Positions 29,808 through 39,178 of a DNA stretch of 64,000 nucleotides are shown piece after piece; position 1 is the stretch's first letter; every line of letters begins with the position of its first letter. The position numbers were made by a program, and so were the translations under genes. This stretch comes from Histomonas meleagridis (Eukaryota > Parabasalia > Tritrichomonadida > Dientamoebidae): positions 62,001 through 126,000 of the forward strand of contig WSYJ01000086.1 of the NCBI GenBank assembly GCA_020186115.1, in the 5' to 3' direction. The notes below the pieces were generated by a model. It was not told where the DNA came from. It saw only the letters and a program-made list of their open reading frames with translations, and searched no databases.

Positions 29808-31676
29808 TTAAATGTTTACACGATTATCTTCCATGAAATCATCCGCAAATGGGTCATCTAAAATATGATTCATTTTTGTTGCAGTGTAATCATTAGTTGT
29901 TTCCATTTCTATTCCATATTCAACGTCAACACTTTCAGCCTTTTCTGTTTGCTTTAATTTATTTCTTTGATGACGAATATATAAACCAACAACTAAACAT
30001 ATGATCACAATAACTACAACTATACATACGACTACGATTACTATTGTAGTTGTATTATTATTATTTTCATATGTATTGTCGTCTATTGGCATAATCATAT
30101 AATATTGTGAATATATTGGATAATACGTTGGATATTTGACAATTGTATATTGATAAACAATGAGTAATGTGTTGGTATATGAATAAGTTGAATTATAATT
30201 CATTAATGTAAATGTATCAGATAATATCTTTGTCATACTATGAGTCTCTTCAAATGCAATAGAATATGTTAAAGTTATGGAATAAGTATATTGTTCATTA
30301 AACTTTAATGATTCTGTGAATGAATTCGATTTAGTAAATGAATTTGAACCTGAAAATGAATTTGAATTTGAAAATGTGTTCGACTTAGTAAATGAATTTG
30401 ATCTAGTAAATGTATCCGAATATGTGTTTGATCCTGTGAATGTGTTTGACAATGTAAATGTGTTAGAAAATGAATTCGATTGTGTGAACGTGTTTGACAA
30501 TGTAAATGTATTAGAAAATGAATTCGATTCAGTGAATGTATTTGACTGCGTAAATGTATTTGAATTTGAAAATGAATTTGAATTTGAAAATGTATTTGAT
30601 TGTGTAAAAATATATGAATTTGAAAATGTATTAGATTGCGTAAATGTATTTGAATTTGAAAATGTGTTTGATTGTGTATATGTATTAGATTGTGTAAAAG
30701 TGTTTGATTGTGTAAATATATTTGATTCAGTAAATGTATTCGAAAATGTATTGGATGATGTAAATGTATTCGAAAAAGTATTTGACTGAGTAAAAGTTAA
30801 AGTTATTAAATCCATAGTAATATCACAATCATATATATATCCAGAATCTAAAGAAGCAATTTGAATTACTTCATCTACAGATTGTCCATTTCGAACAACA
30901 GATAACGTAATTCCATTTATTAATGTTTGTGGAAATAATATCATTTTACATGCAATGGTTTGAGAAGCTGTATTAGCTGTGCAAATATTTGTAATGTCCC
31001 AATCATTAACTATAGCTGCATCTGAATTAGCAGCCGCTCTTCCATCAGTGTAATAATTTCCATCATGTTTTATGCCATTAATATATAAAGTATACTCTGA
31101 AAGAGTCTGTGATGTAATTTGTGTTGTGCCAAAATGAATTGTTAAATACAAACGAGCCATTTTTCTAGAAAGTGATACAGTTACTGTATCAGTATTGGAT
31201 CGAATAGTGCTTGATTGACCAAACATGAAATCCAAAGCTTTCATTGTTACTTCGCCATTTTGCTTACGTGTGTCAGTTATTAATGCATTCGGGTAGAAGC
31301 AAGTTATGGTAAAATATGTTCCTCCAGAAGCAGACACTGATCCTCCTGAAAACATACCTTGTTTAAACAACCCACTTGAAGAAGATGTGGTCCATACAAA
31401 ATTAGTCATGGACATACCATCGCCTACAAGATCTACTCGCATTTGATCATTTGCTTCCCATGAACTGTCTGTTGCAAGAAGTTTTCTTAAATGATTATTT
31501 GTGTTTTCATGTTCATTACTTAACTTATAAAATGCATTGCTGAGCTTAGATGATTTGATACTGTTACTACCAAGTTCTAACCAGCTTACATCAAATCGTG
31601 CAGTTAAACCTTGGATTTGTGACCTTTGATAAGATGATTGAGAATGTGCTGGTGCTAAAAACAGAAGAATCAACAT
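29808..31676 (-). CDS. Surface protein with possible fimbrillin-like head, TFTxSN stalk and DPFADDF tail
   Basis: 622 residues. It has a signal peptide (MLILLFLAPAHSQ) and an ectodomain at about 20-290. The ectodomain has a fimbrillin-like pattern: WEANDQMRVDL, then FTITCFYP, TMKALDFMFGQ and VSLSRKMARLYLTIHF. A long stalk of TFTQSNTFSNS-type hexapeptides follows at about 290-455. Next come a Tyr-rich juxtamembrane segment (YQYTIVKYPTYYPIYS), one helix at about 545-570 and a tail containing DPFADDF. The WxxND ... LDF ... lsrkMArL order resembles Bacteroidetes Mfa-like fimbrillins, which suggests lateral transfer; this is pattern recognition, not a search result. There are no LRRs, so it differs from the BspA proteins but shares their membrane-anchoring end. 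Confidence 0.6.
   Translation of the reverse strand: MLILLFLAPAHSQSSYQRSQIQGLTARFDVSWLELGSNSIKSSKLSNAFYKLSNEHENTNNHLRKLLATDSSWEANDQMRVDLVGDGMSMTNFVWTTSSSSGLFKQGMFSGGSVSASGGTYFTITCFYPNALITDTRKQNGEVTMKALDFMFGQSSTIRSNTDTVTVSLSRKMARLYLTIHFGTTQITSQTLSEYTLYINGIKHDGNYYTDGRAAANSDAAIVNDWDITNICTANTASQTIACKMILFPQTLINGITLSVVRNGQSVDEVIQIASLDSGYIYDCDITMDLITLTFTQSNTFSNTFTSSNTFSNTFTESNIFTQSNTFTQSNTYTQSNTFSNSNTFTQSNTFSNSYIFTQSNTFSNSNSFSNSNTFTQSNTFTESNSFSNTFTLSNTFTQSNSFSNTFTLSNTFTGSNTYSDTFTRSNSFTKSNTFSNSNSFSGSNSFTKSNSFTESLKFNEQYTYSITLTYSIAFEETHSMTKILSDTFTLMNYNSTYSYTNTLLIVYQYTIVKYPTYYPIYSQYYMIMPIDDNTYENNNNTTTIVIVVVCIVVVIVIICLVVGLYIRHQRNKLKQTEKAESVDVEYGIEMETTNDYTATKMNHILDDPFADDFMEDNRVNI
30307..30797 (-). repeat. 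Coding TFTxSN hexapeptide repeats
   Basis: About 25 imperfect copies of a six-residue unit of the form TFTQSN/TFSNSN, encoded by an 18-nt repeat. It forms the Ser/Thr/Asn-rich stalk of the 29808-31676 protein. Copy number is likely to vary between strains. Confidence 0.75.
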
Positions 31677-32275
31677 TTTGATTTGGGTTAAGATTTGGAA
31701 AAAGTTATTTGTGACAAATAATACAAAAGCTGTTGATAAATTTTGAGTTCAGAATTGAAATTTACATGAGGGACCATGCAGCTTTCTTTGAATTAAATTT
31801 GACCGAACTTATGACATTGGTCACACATTCCTAAATAATCACAGATTTTTGAAAAATGTTTGAAACGGTTTGAGTTGAAAATACACGTGAAAAAACATAA
31901 TTGAAAAAGCTATTTACAACAATTCAATTTTGTCCTGTTTGCAATTTTTTTGTGAGTTTGGTTCCAATTTGAATCATGACTTTTCTGCAGGTTTTGCGGT
32001 TTTATCGTTTTTTATCGATTCAAAAAAAAGTAAAGTTTTCTATTTATCAATGCATTGAATTCAATTCAAAATCAATTAATGAATTGATTTCGTTATAAAA
32101 AATAACGCCAAAAAGATAACCAAAGCAATATAATATGATCAAATGATATCAGCTTAATTTGTTAATGGTTCGACTATAAATTATTTCAATAAAAACGGTG
32201 AATATATTGGACCAATATATCAATTATCTTTATTTTAATTTAACAATGTATCATAATTATATTATTAATATAATA
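31677..32275. other. Intergenic region, mostly unremarkable
   Basis: AT-rich, no ORF of note. AAACGGTTT near 31862 could be a promoter element for the gene starting at 31676, but it is 186 nt away, farther than other such motifs. Confidence 0.35.
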
Positions 32276-35200
32276 TCAATCTGAATAAGAACTAGAATCA
32301 TCAAAAATTGGTGCAGTAAAACTTGATTTTAAGTTTTTGTTACGTGATATTGGAGTTGGTCTCCTACCAATTACTTTTGAACTTCTCGATCCAAAACTAT
32401 GAATATCACTGCTTTCATTCGTTTGTTTACGATTTGAAGATACAGAAAGTTTATCAATTTCATCTTTTTCATTTATAGAATGATTACTTTGTTTATTGGA
32501 AATTGAAAACATGTCCTTTGACTTTGTGGATTTGATTTTCTTTGCTGAATTATTCGAATCATCAGATGAATCCAAAAAAGTAATTTTAGAATTAGTAGCA
32601 CTTGTTTGTTTTGCTTGAGAGTTTGTTGGATGTTTATTTGATTTGGATACAGACGTTTCATGTTTTGATACTTCAGAGATTCCTTCGAAATTAAGATCAA
32701 TTGAATAAGAAGAAAGCTCATTTTTGGTTTTGGATTTTGAGTTAATTTCTTTATGTTTTTCTGTGTTCTTGCGTTCAGAATTGTCATCGATTCCAAAATC
32801 AATTACTATGGAACTTGATTTCGTATTTTTGGTGTTTTTCATTGATTTAGATTTATGAGATGATATTTCCGAAATATCATCGAATTTTTTATTCGCAAAT
32901 GAACTACTTGAAAGAATATTATTATCTTTCTTTGATTTTGATGAATTACTTTGATGAGAAATTTTGCTTTTGCTTTTATCACTTTCGAAACTGTCATCTA
33001 AATCAATGATATCAACTGATTTCATATTAATAGATTTCTTTGATTTTGATGAATTACTTTGATGAGAAATTTTGCTTTTGCTTTTATCACTTTCGAAACT
33101 ATCATTTAATTCAGCATTTGATCTCATGTTTTTCTTAGATTTATTTGAAATACTTTGATGAGAAACTTTACTTTTATTTTTAATGCTATCAAAAGAGTCA
33201 TCTAAATCGATAATATCAACTGATTTCATATTCTTCGATTTCGATGATTTACTTTGATGAGAAATTTTGCTTTTCTTACTTTCAAATGAGTCATCTAAAT
33301 CAATGATATCGACAGAGTTCGTTTTCATAGATTTCTTTGATTTAGATGAATTACTTTGTTGAGAAATAACACTTTTATTTTTAACACTATCATAAGAGTC
33401 ATCCAAATCAATGATATCAACTGATTGTATATTTTTAGATTTCGATGATTTACTTTGATGAGAAATTTTGCTTTTGTTTTTATCACTTTCGAAACTATCA
33501 TCTAAATCAATGATATCAACTGATTTCATGTTAATAGATTTCTTTGCTTGAGATGAATTACTTTGATGAGATATTTTGCTTTTGTCTTTATCACTTCCGA
33601 AAGAGTCATCTAAATCAATTATATCAATTTTTGAACTTTTATTTGTTTTCTTTGATTTAGATGAATTACTTTGACTTAAATTATCTGTTTTATGTTTAGA
33701 TCGATCTGAATTAATCTTCAAATCAGAATCCATAAATGAGCTACTTGAAAGTAATTCCAAATCTTTGTTTTTGTTTGATTTGGAAGAATTACTTTGATGT
33801 AAGTTTGTAACTTTGCTTTGAATATTTTCAAATGTATCATCTAAATCAAGATCAACTTCTGAACTCATTATTTTGTTTGATTTATTTGACTTCGATGAGT
33901 TACTTTGCTGTGAAATTTTGTTTTTATTTTTACCACTTCCGAAACTATCATCTAATTCAATAATATCAACGTCTGAACTCAAATCTTTATTAGATTTCTT
34001 TGATTGAGAATGGCTATGTTGAGATGTTCCTTTTTTACTTTTATTGTTATCAAAAGAGTTATCCAAATCAATAATATCAACATCTGAACTCAAATCTTTA
34101 TTAGATTTCTTTGATTGAGAATGGCTATGTTGAGATGTTCCTTTTTTACTTTTATTGTTATCAAAAGAGTTATCCAAATCAATAATATCAACATCTGAAC
34201 TCATTCTTTTGTTTGATTTCTTTGATTTAGATGAATTACCTTGTTGAGAGATTTTGTTTGTATTTTTACCACTTTCAGAATTATCATCTATGTTTATGCT
34301 TTTATTAAATTTCTTTGATTTAGATGAGTTACTTTGACTTAAATTATCTATTTGATGCTTAGATTTTTCGGGAATAATCTCTAAATCTGAATCCATAAAT
34401 GAACTGCTTGAAAGTAATTCCAAATCTTTGCTTTTATTTGTTTTTGAGGAACTATTTTGGGATAAGAAGATATCATTATTACTTGAAAGTGATTCATCAG
34501 AAATCAAGTCAATAAAAGAAGAATTATTTTTATTTTTAATTTTGTTTGAATTTGACTTTTGAGATTTTTCATTAATATTTGAGTTTTTTGATTTTGATGA
34601 ATTTTTTTCTAAATTTTGAAATGAGCTATTTGATTTATTTTGATTTAAATTATGTTTTGATGATTGCGGAGTATTATGATCACTTAAATTATTATTATTT
34701 TTAGATTTAGATGAATTATCTTGTTTTCTTGAATAACTACTTTGACTTAAAATACTAAATTCATCAGAACTTGATTTTGAATTTTTAATTTGTGCTTTTT
34801 CATTTGATTTTTTAGAATTACTAGAAATGCTTATATCTTCAAATCCTTCTGTAGATAATAAGTTACTACTTCCTGATTTAGAATATTTACTTGTCTTTTT
34901 GAATTTGTTTTCAGAAGTTTTTGAAAAGCTTTTTGAAGATGAAGTATTTTCTGATAAATAAACAGCATATTTTTCATTAGATTTTGTTTTCCCTGTTACA
35001 TTTGATGTAAGAATTGAAGATGAATTCTCGGATAAAAGAGAAATAGAATTTTTATTAAGCAATTGATTAATTGTTACTTTTTTATTTAGAGAATCTAATA
35101 TCTCAAGAATTATTGGATAAAATAATGGACTTGCTTCTTCTTTTTGGAAAGGAAGAACTTTTAATATTTTAATAAACTCATCAAAATGTTTAAGAATAAC

Positions 35201-36439
35201 TTTTTTGATGAATTTTGTTGATGATTTATGTTTCATTTTTGGAATTTGGATTTCAATTGATTGTATCATTTGTAACACATCATTTGTTCTTTTATTAAAT
35301 TCTTCATTAGATAAAAAGTTTATTGTAGTTTCTAAAACTTCTTCAAGAATTAAAGATTGCTCAGTATTATTAAGACAAAAATTCATTAAAATTGATTTCA
35401 ATAGAAAAATCCAAATAAATTCATTTAATTCACCTCTGTCTATATAAATAAAAATTTTCAAAATAATTTGTAGAAGAGACATTGAATAAATATTCATTTT
35501 GTTGAAGTTTTTTGTCGTTTTCCCCATTTTTCCATTGATACATGAATCAAATGATTCTTTAGCCCATTGCGGATCAATAAGTGATATAAATCTTCCGAGA
35601 AGTTCTGGCCATTTATATGTTTTTTTGGTATAAAGAAATTGACAAATTTTGGAACGTATATATAAAGATAAAAAATTATAATTAAAAAGAAAAGAAAAAA
35701 GTTGTTGTGCTTCAGATTGAGTTAATGTTGGAATTGAAAGAAATATGTCTATTAATGAAAGATCATTTTGACTAATTAGTGGATGATCATCTATTGCATT
35801 AAATAGGTATTTAGCTCTTGCTTCATCGGAAATTTTTTCCGTTTCGAATTTGGAAAATTTCAAAGTGCCATAACCGTCAATTTGAATTGGTGAATTGAAA
35901 TTGAATACGTTAAATTCAATGGGTTGGAAAACAATTGTTTGTGAATCATTAACTAATGTAAGTATTCTATCATTTGATAACTGTACATTATACTTAACAT
36001 CTTTTCCTTTTGTTGTGATGGTTGCATGACATTTTTGTAATGGATATTCGATTTTTTGATTATTGAATAGTGATTTGTTTTCATTTAATGATGATGGATC
36101 AATTGCATATGCTAATTGCCACATGAAATCACGCTTTTTTATTCCTGTCTTTTTAGCTTTTTGAAGTTGTTCTTTAAAATTTAATAATAATTTTTCAAAA
36201 TTTTTGGATTTTGTATTAATTACTTTACCTGCATTTATAATCGATTCTTCTTCATCAGGAATTTTTATTATTATGTCATTGAGAAATTCTTTTGGGCATT
36301 CAAAAGATATAGGAATATCTTTTTTGATTAAATTCTTGTCTTCATTTGATGAAATTGATTTGGTGTTCGTTATATTTACATCAGTTTGTGTTTCTTTATT
36401 TATATATTTATGTAAAATGTTTAATGAGGTTTCTTCCAT
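32276..36439 (-). CDS. Large Ser/Lys-rich protein with repeated SUMO-interacting-type motifs
   Basis: 1387 residues. The N-terminal ~460 residues are folded in appearance: a beta-rich, possibly PH-like segment at about 145-225 (TITTKGKDVKYNVQL), then a helical part. I do not recognise the domain. The rest is Ser/Lys/Asn-rich and disordered. In it, nine copies of a motif of the form VDIIDLDD (variants IDIIDLDD, VDIIELDD, VDIIDLDN) recur every 30-45 residues, each followed by S-F and a Lys/Ser linker. This matches the SUMO-interacting motif pattern: hydrophobic V-x-I-I core with adjacent acids, as in PIAS VEVIDLT. I infer a multivalent SUMO-binding scaffold, probably nuclear. Confidence 0.65.
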   Translation of the reverse strand: MEETSLNILHKYINKETQTDVNITNTKSISSNEDKNLIKKDIPISFECPKEFLNDIIIKIPDEEESIINAGKVINTKSKNFEKLLLNFKEQLQKAKKTGIKKRDFMWQLAYAIDPSSLNENKSLFNNQKIEYPLQKCHATITTKGKDVKYNVQLSNDRILTLVNDSQTIVFQPIEFNVFNFNSPIQIDGYGTLKFSKFETEKISDEARAKYLFNAIDDHPLISQNDLSLIDIFLSIPTLTQSEAQQLFSFLFNYNFLSLYIRSKICQFLYTKKTYKWPELLGRFISLIDPQWAKESFDSCINGKMGKTTKNFNKMNIYSMSLLQIILKIFIYIDRGELNEFIWIFLLKSILMNFCLNNTEQSLILEEVLETTINFLSNEEFNKRTNDVLQMIQSIEIQIPKMKHKSSTKFIKKVILKHFDEFIKILKVLPFQKEEASPLFYPIILEILDSLNKKVTINQLLNKNSISLLSENSSSILTSNVTGKTKSNEKYAVYLSENTSSSKSFSKTSENKFKKTSKYSKSGSSNLLSTEGFEDISISSNSKKSNEKAQIKNSKSSSDEFSILSQSSYSRKQDNSSKSKNNNNLSDHNTPQSSKHNLNQNKSNSSFQNLEKNSSKSKNSNINEKSQKSNSNKIKNKNNSSFIDLISDESLSSNNDIFLSQNSSSKTNKSKDLELLSSSSFMDSDLEIIPEKSKHQIDNLSQSNSSKSKKFNKSINIDDNSESGKNTNKISQQGNSSKSKKSNKRMSSDVDIIDLDNSFDNNKSKKGTSQHSHSQSKKSNKDLSSDVDIIDLDNSFDNNKSKKGTSQHSHSQSKKSNKDLSSDVDIIELDDSFGSGKNKNKISQQSNSSKSNKSNKIMSSEVDLDLDDTFENIQSKVTNLHQSNSSKSNKNKDLELLSSSSFMDSDLKINSDRSKHKTDNLSQSNSSKSKKTNKSSKIDIIDLDDSFGSDKDKSKISHQSNSSQAKKSINMKSVDIIDLDDSFESDKNKSKISHQSKSSKSKNIQSVDIIDLDDSYDSVKNKSVISQQSNSSKSKKSMKTNSVDIIDLDDSFESKKSKISHQSKSSKSKNMKSVDIIDLDDSFDSIKNKSKVSHQSISNKSKKNMRSNAELNDSFESDKSKSKISHQSNSSKSKKSINMKSVDIIDLDDSFESDKSKSKISHQSNSSKSKKDNNILSSSSFANKKFDDISEISSHKSKSMKNTKNTKSSSIVIDFGIDDNSERKNTEKHKEINSKSKTKNELSSYSIDLNFEGISEVSKHETSVSKSNKHPTNSQAKQTSATNSKITFLDSSDDSNNSAKKIKSTKSKDMFSISNKQSNHSINEKDEIDKLSVSSNRKQTNESSDIHSFGSRSSKVIGRRPTPISRNKNLKSSFTAPIFDDSSSYSD
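32990..34210 (-). repeat. Repeats encoding SIM-type motifs
   Basis: Nine copies of a 90-130-nt unit centred on the codons for VDIIDLDD, with linkers such as KSKISHQSNSSKSKK. Two adjacent units at about 34000-34200 are nearly identical, indicating recent duplication. Confidence 0.75.
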
Positions 36440-36508
36440 TTTTGGGTTTATTTATAACGTCTTATTTTCGGTAACTTTTTCTGGCTAATGTAAAATTTTC
36501 AATTCCAA

Positions 36509-38749
36509 ATGTCGACAAAGGAAAAGTTTCAAGCTCTGAACAAAAAGTATGAACGGAAGAGCTTAAAATATAGTTTTAGTTCTCCTCAACTTGTTGATAC
36601 GCTTCCTCGATTTACAAGAGAAATTCATTTACAATATCTATCAAATCTTCTTTTTCTCAATTTAACACAATATCAAAGTTCATTAAAGCAAATCCCAGAA
36701 GACAGAGTTGTTGCTCCAATAATTATTCAATTAAAAGATGAAAACTTTAATAACATGCTTGTAAATAATATCAAAGAAATCTTTTTCACATTTGGAACTG
36801 ACGAAAGCTGTATAACATTTTCAAACATTGATAATTTCTTTACCAACTATGAAGATTATTACAATTATTTCCTTCATGTAGGTTTTTGTAATATTTTTTG
36901 TGGGTTTTCCACAGATGAATATAACGAACTAGCCGAACAATTTCTTATTTCTTATTATCCTGCTGATAGGAATCATGTACATTCCTTAGGTTTATTTTCA
37001 TCATTTTTATATCAATGCATTCCATTCCAACAAAGCTTCCACGACGCATTTCTGTCGCGTATATTACAACGTACATTTTGTAGTGATCATGCAGATGCAC
37101 GCGAACTCATCAAAGTTGTAAAGGAATCATTTCAGCATTCAATTTCCACTTTTTCAGTGCACCACTTAAACGTTCTCCAATTTTTATTCGACAAAAACAA
37201 ACAACAATTTCGTAAAGTAATTTTAGAAGGCTTAATTATTCCAATCATTCAATTGTGGATGTTTTCACCACATTTATCATCCAACATCATTATATCACAT
37301 CCATTTCCTAAAGCACCAGAAGCAAGTTCCAGCAGAAAGAAAACGAATTTTTATCAATATAATGAAATCACTTATTTATCATTATTAATTGAAGGCTTAA
37401 TTAAAATGACAGAAGAAGAATTCAACGACTTATTTGTTGAACCATTACTTAAAGAAATTCAAAAAACTGAATCGAAACGTTACGTTACATTTTCTCGGCA
37501 TTTATATTTAGGCGAAATGCAAACGCTATTAACAAATTCTGATATCTTTATCATAAATGAGCTTTCTAAAACGCATAACAAACTTAAAGATGTACCATTA
37601 TTAATGCAAGAGCCAAAACTTCGAGAGTTCAATGATTCGATGGTTGCGTATTGTTTTCATATGCCGAATCAAACGTTTTTGTTACCTGAAGTAAAGAAAC
37701 AAAACAATTTATATGAAAACGTTGAGCTGAATCGAAAATGGGAAAAGATTCGATTTGAAAGTCTTCGCATTGGAATTGATCCAATTTCCACATTAAAGAA
37801 TGAGAAAGACGAAAAGTTGATCGAATATGCGTATGAATATGAAATTGAAGAATTGCGCATTGTGAAACGAATCCAAAATTACATTTGCGACAACATGAAC
37901 GTCATTACTAAAATTAAAGAAAACATAAACGAGATAAAACGTGTTCAAGAAATGAACTGTTTACAAGTCGCGCTACATTTCCCCGTTAAATTCGAGATGA
38001 GGAAGAAGAAAACTGTTTGGGAATCGTTTGCGATTCATTTTAACAATTTAATTGTCGATTACATTACACGAGTTGGACTAACGATTTTACAGAATAAGAT
38101 TTTCCCCATCAATCAAAAGCATTCAAATGATATTAAAATCCCAGAAATAGAATTCAAAAAACAAATCTTAGAGGCCGCCAGCAAAAAGAATGTCATCGAT
38201 TTGTTCATTTCGATTGTTAACGATTTCCTTAACAAGTTTAACGTCAAATTAAACAAAAAAGAAATTGAAAGCATAAAAGTCACTTTTGAACGCATTCAAA
38301 TCTTTGGGCAAGGTTACGTTTTGTATACGGCAACCGTCATCCCATACAATTCAAAAATAAACCAGTCAATTCCGGAGGTTAAATATGACCCAAAGCTAAA
38401 CTTGGACGAATTTAAAGAAGCGTTAATAATCCCATTAAGATTAATCATGTGGGCATGCGATAAGATGCAATTGGTAAAAGAAAAGAATTTGTACTTGGGT
38501 CAATACTTATTAAGTTTCGTGCTGATCTCAAATATTATCGAAAAAATTGCTGAAACTTTGGAATTAAGGCCAAAGGATATATTGGCGGCGATCTTACATA
38601 AATTGGAATTAAAGAAAAATGAGGTGTCAAATATATTTTATTTGCTCGTCGAAAGAGCAAAGAAATTCATATCAGAATATGGGGGCTTGTTGGGAATACC
38701 AAAGACAATAACAATTCCAATAGATAAATTGTACAACTGTTTTCAGTAA
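36509..38749 (+). CDS. Unknown large helical protein
   Basis: 746 residues with no signal peptide or membrane helix. It is helical throughout, with a charged middle (VELNRKWEKIRFESLRIG) and a C-terminal helical block (ALIIPLRLIMWACDKMQLV and ISNIIEKIAETLELRPKDI). The last block has a faint similarity in spacing to VPS9/RasGAP-type helical domains, but key motifs are not clear, so I leave it unnamed. It is divergently arranged with the 36439 gene over 70 nt. ATG 36509 is supported by the short leader. Confidence 0.6.
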   Translation: MSTKEKFQALNKKYERKSLKYSFSSPQLVDTLPRFTREIHLQYLSNLLFLNLTQYQSSLKQIPEDRVVAPIIIQLKDENFNNMLVNNIKEIFFTFGTDESCITFSNIDNFFTNYEDYYNYFLHVGFCNIFCGFSTDEYNELAEQFLISYYPADRNHVHSLGLFSSFLYQCIPFQQSFHDAFLSRILQRTFCSDHADARELIKVVKESFQHSISTFSVHHLNVLQFLFDKNKQQFRKVILEGLIIPIIQLWMFSPHLSSNIIISHPFPKAPEASSSRKKTNFYQYNEITYLSLLIEGLIKMTEEEFNDLFVEPLLKEIQKTESKRYVTFSRHLYLGEMQTLLTNSDIFIINELSKTHNKLKDVPLLMQEPKLREFNDSMVAYCFHMPNQTFLLPEVKKQNNLYENVELNRKWEKIRFESLRIGIDPISTLKNEKDEKLIEYAYEYEIEELRIVKRIQNYICDNMNVITKIKENINEIKRVQEMNCLQVALHFPVKFEMRKKKTVWESFAIHFNNLIVDYITRVGLTILQNKIFPINQKHSNDIKIPEIEFKKQILEAASKKNVIDLFISIVNDFLNKFNVKLNKKEIESIKVTFERIQIFGQGYVLYTATVIPYNSKINQSIPEVKYDPKLNLDEFKEALIIPLRLIMWACDKMQLVKEKNLYLGQYLLSFVLISNIIEKIAETLELRPKDILAAILHKLELKKNEVSNIFYLLVERAKKFISEYGGLLGIPKTITIPIDKLYNCFQ

Positions 38750-39178
38750 ATAAGTTCTAATTATATTATTTTTGTTTAATTAATAAAATGTCTGAATTTG
38801 ATGAATTGTCACTATTCAACAATTGTTGAATTAAAAATTGATTCTATTTTCAACAAATATTATACTTTAACATTGATATCAATTCCTTTTTGTTTAAGAA
38901 ATAATTAAACTATTTCTGTTTCACCATTTTTAGATGTAATCGTAAGAGCTGTACGATATATATTGATTGATTTTTAAATATTATTTTGAAATCCAACATT
39001 ATGTTTTAATACATGATCATATCAAATATATGTAATGAAAATATTAAAAAATAAAAAATAAAATATTATATTTTTTAAATTTATCTTATTTACTGATTTT
39101 TGTTTCATATTAATTATTAACAAATTTGTAGTCATCTTCCTGTTAACAAAAAAGAAATTATATTTCTAACAAATATTT
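38750..39178. other. Intergenic region, nothing recognised
   Basis: AT-rich gap between convergent genes with no ORF or RNA-like structure noticed. Confidence 0.4.

Noticed and set aside
30316-30789. 157-codon antisense ORF in the stalk region
   Set aside because: It is the mirror of the TFTxSN repeat; the 18-nt repeat keeps several frames open.
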